Below are positions 5,547-6,132 of a stretch of 6,132 bases of DNA, piece by piece. The stretch lies in the NCBI GenBank assembly GCA_014729445.1, contig WJJX01000099.1:1-6132 (forward strand), read 5' to 3'. The DNA comes from Candidatus Moraniibacteriota bacterium (GTDB lineage: Bacteria; Patescibacteriota; Minisyncoccia; CAIUEV01; JAHKAQ01). Every line of letters begins with the position of its first letter. Positions within the stretch are counted from its first letter, which is position 1. The notes under the pieces were generated by a model. That model saw only the letters and a program-made list of their open reading frames with translations. It made no database searches and was not told the DNA's origin. The translations under genes and the position numbers were made by a program.

Positions 5547-5657
5547 CGTTTAACGTTTCGCGAATATCTGAAGTTTCGCACGTTCCATTTAAAAAATCAA
5601 TAGCTATGCGAAATTTGGGTGGAGCGTTAGCGAAACCAGATATTCTGCTGTTAAACG
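5547..5657 (-). repeat. Intergenic repeat copy D, best attC-like site
   Basis: The ends CGTTTAAC (5547-5554) and GTTAAACG (5650-5657) are perfect reverse complements and contain GTTTAAC and GTTAAAC, exact matches to the integron cores RYYYAAC and GTTRRRY. Inside, after an unpaired asymmetric gap (7 versus 4 bases), GAATATCTG (5562-5570) pairs with CAGATATTC (5637-5645). A two-base AA bulge (5571-5572) leads to GTTTCGC (5573-5579) pairing with GCGAAAC (5630-5636). Then CGTTCCA (5581-5587) pairs with TGGAGCG (5620-5626) with one wobble. Two outer boxes, a central unpaired spacer, inner boxes, extrahelical bases and a 111-base length all fit attC architecture. Confidence 0.68.
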
Positions 5658-5876
5658 AAGTATGATTTAAGAACACTTCACAAAATACTTAGAACCAGGT
5701 TATATAATGCGGTTTTTGTGGCTAGACAGAGAGAAAATCTATTTAGACGGTTTTTTTTAAAGAAAAGAAGTGAAGGAAAACCATATATGGTTGCAATGGT
5801 AGCAACAATGCGAAAAATGACTTATGTCATTTATTCTGTTTGGAAGAATAATAGAAAGTTTGAGGATAGGGGTTGA
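5658..5876 (+). pseudogene. C-terminal remnant of an IS110-family transposase
   Basis: About 72 codons in one + strand frame ending TGA at 5874-5876. The peptide has RLYNAVFVARQRENLFRRFF, then SEGKPYMVAMVATMRKMTYV and a WKNNRKFED end. This matches the shape of the Transposase_20 domain (IS116/IS110/IS902), which typically reads LYxAAxxAxR...F...GKPxKVAxVAxMRKLL. Only the last part of the roughly 300-400-residue enzyme is present. The frame is cut at a TAA within the end of repeat D, one base-pair step from its terminal GTTAAACG, and there is no start codon context. It cannot be active. It lies on the strand opposite to its neighbours. IS110 elements lack long terminal inverted repeats, so the outer ends cannot be placed. 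Confidence 0.8.
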
Positions 5877-5881
5877 CGGGG

Positions 5882-5912
5882 ATATAGTAAGTTAGGCTTG
5901 CTATATTTTTTT
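5882..5912 (+). terminator. Rho-independent terminator
   Basis: ATATAGTAAG (5882-5891) pairs with CTTGCTATAT (5897-5906) over 10 bp with one wobble, around the loop TTAGG, followed by a T-run to 5912. It sits six bases after the transposase remnant's stop and fits termination on the + strand. On the - strand it would fall after the histidine phosphatase gene, but without a T-run. The bases from 5913 to 5963 hold nothing I can assign. Confidence 0.6.
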
Positions 5913-5963
5913 ATCTCGTTGTTTTCTCCACCAAGCGTTCTGTTGACTACTAGAATTAAACAA

Positions 5964-6132
5964 TTAACTGAGGCTCAATTTTCTTATTTCAGCTGTTTCA
6001 AGCTGTTTTAATTCTCGATGTTTTAATGGATTAATTTTTGAAAAAGCTGTCTGTAAGATTTGCAAAGGGTCTCCATGAGCAACTAGTAATATTTTTTGGT
6101 TTTCATACTTCTTTTCCAGGGCAACAATCAAG
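5964..6132 (-). CDS. Histidine phosphatase (phosphoglycerate mutase-like), C-terminal part
   Basis: An open - strand frame enters from the window edge and ends with TAA at 5964-5966, giving 55 residues. LIVALEKKYENQKILLVAHG then DPLQILQTAF is the second histidine block of the histidine phosphatase superfamily, in which the histidine of VAHGDP is the second catalytic or phosphate-pocket residue. The end (KHRELKQLETAEIRKLSLS) fits the family C-terminus, where a product-phosphate pocket is closed by the last helix and strand. The RHG motif with the phospho-accepting histidine lies outside the window. The enzyme would be a cytosolic phosphatase or mutase of unknown substrate. It has the same orientation as the other array genes, but an IS110 remnant separates it from repeat D. 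Confidence 0.85.
   Translation of the reverse strand, partial: LIVALEKKYENQKILLVAHGDPLQILQTAFSKINPLKHRELKQLETAEIRKLSLS

Noticed and set aside
2180..5657. CRISPR array
   Set aside because: The repeats are few, imperfect, of variable length and separated by whole genes rather than by short uniform spacers.
5877..5963. tRNA or other RNA gene near the right end
   Set aside because: Apart from the terminator hairpin I see no cloverleaf or known RNA motif.

Overview
The window is AT-rich, with compact genes, few recognisable Shine-Dalgarno sequences and normal use of TGA as stop. The gene types (small metalloid operon, lipoproteins with little else around them, HAD and histidine phosphatases, a conserved hypothetical with an ADP-ribosyltransferase-like look) suggest a Patescibacteria/CPR-type bacterium. 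That is an inference from style, not from a marker gene.

Left third (1-1748, + strand): the possible tail of an unknown gene, then an overlapping three-gene operon: an ArsR-type repressor with the CVC metalloid-sensing motif, a small thioredoxin-fold protein with a CPTC active site and a cysteine-rich tail, and a two-repeat membrane permease of the ArsP/DUF318 type. A TATCAA-N6-TTGATA operator lies just before the arsR start, so this looks like a self-regulated arsenic (or related soft metalloid) efflux unit.

Right two thirds (1836-6132): every intact gene is on the - strand: a decayed HAD hydrolase, a cysteine-rich lipoprotein, a polysaccharide deacetylase lipoprotein, a 188-residue ART-like hypothetical, a beta-phosphoglucomutase-type HAD phosphatase, and the C-terminal end of a histidine phosphatase. 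A + strand IS110-type transposase remnant sits before the last of these. The genes are functionally unrelated. The gaps between them hold related, partly palindromic repeats, called here B, A, C, E and D from left to right.

The best repeat (D, 5547-5657) has GTTTAAC and GTTAAAC at its ends and a two-box imperfect stem inside, which is the layout of an integron attC site. With one gene per repeat, uniform orientation and unrelated cargo, the region reads as a degenerate integron cassette array without a visible integrase. This is the main hypothesis offered. A second oddity is a perfect 23-bp inverted repeat that brackets the 188-codon gene almost exactly.
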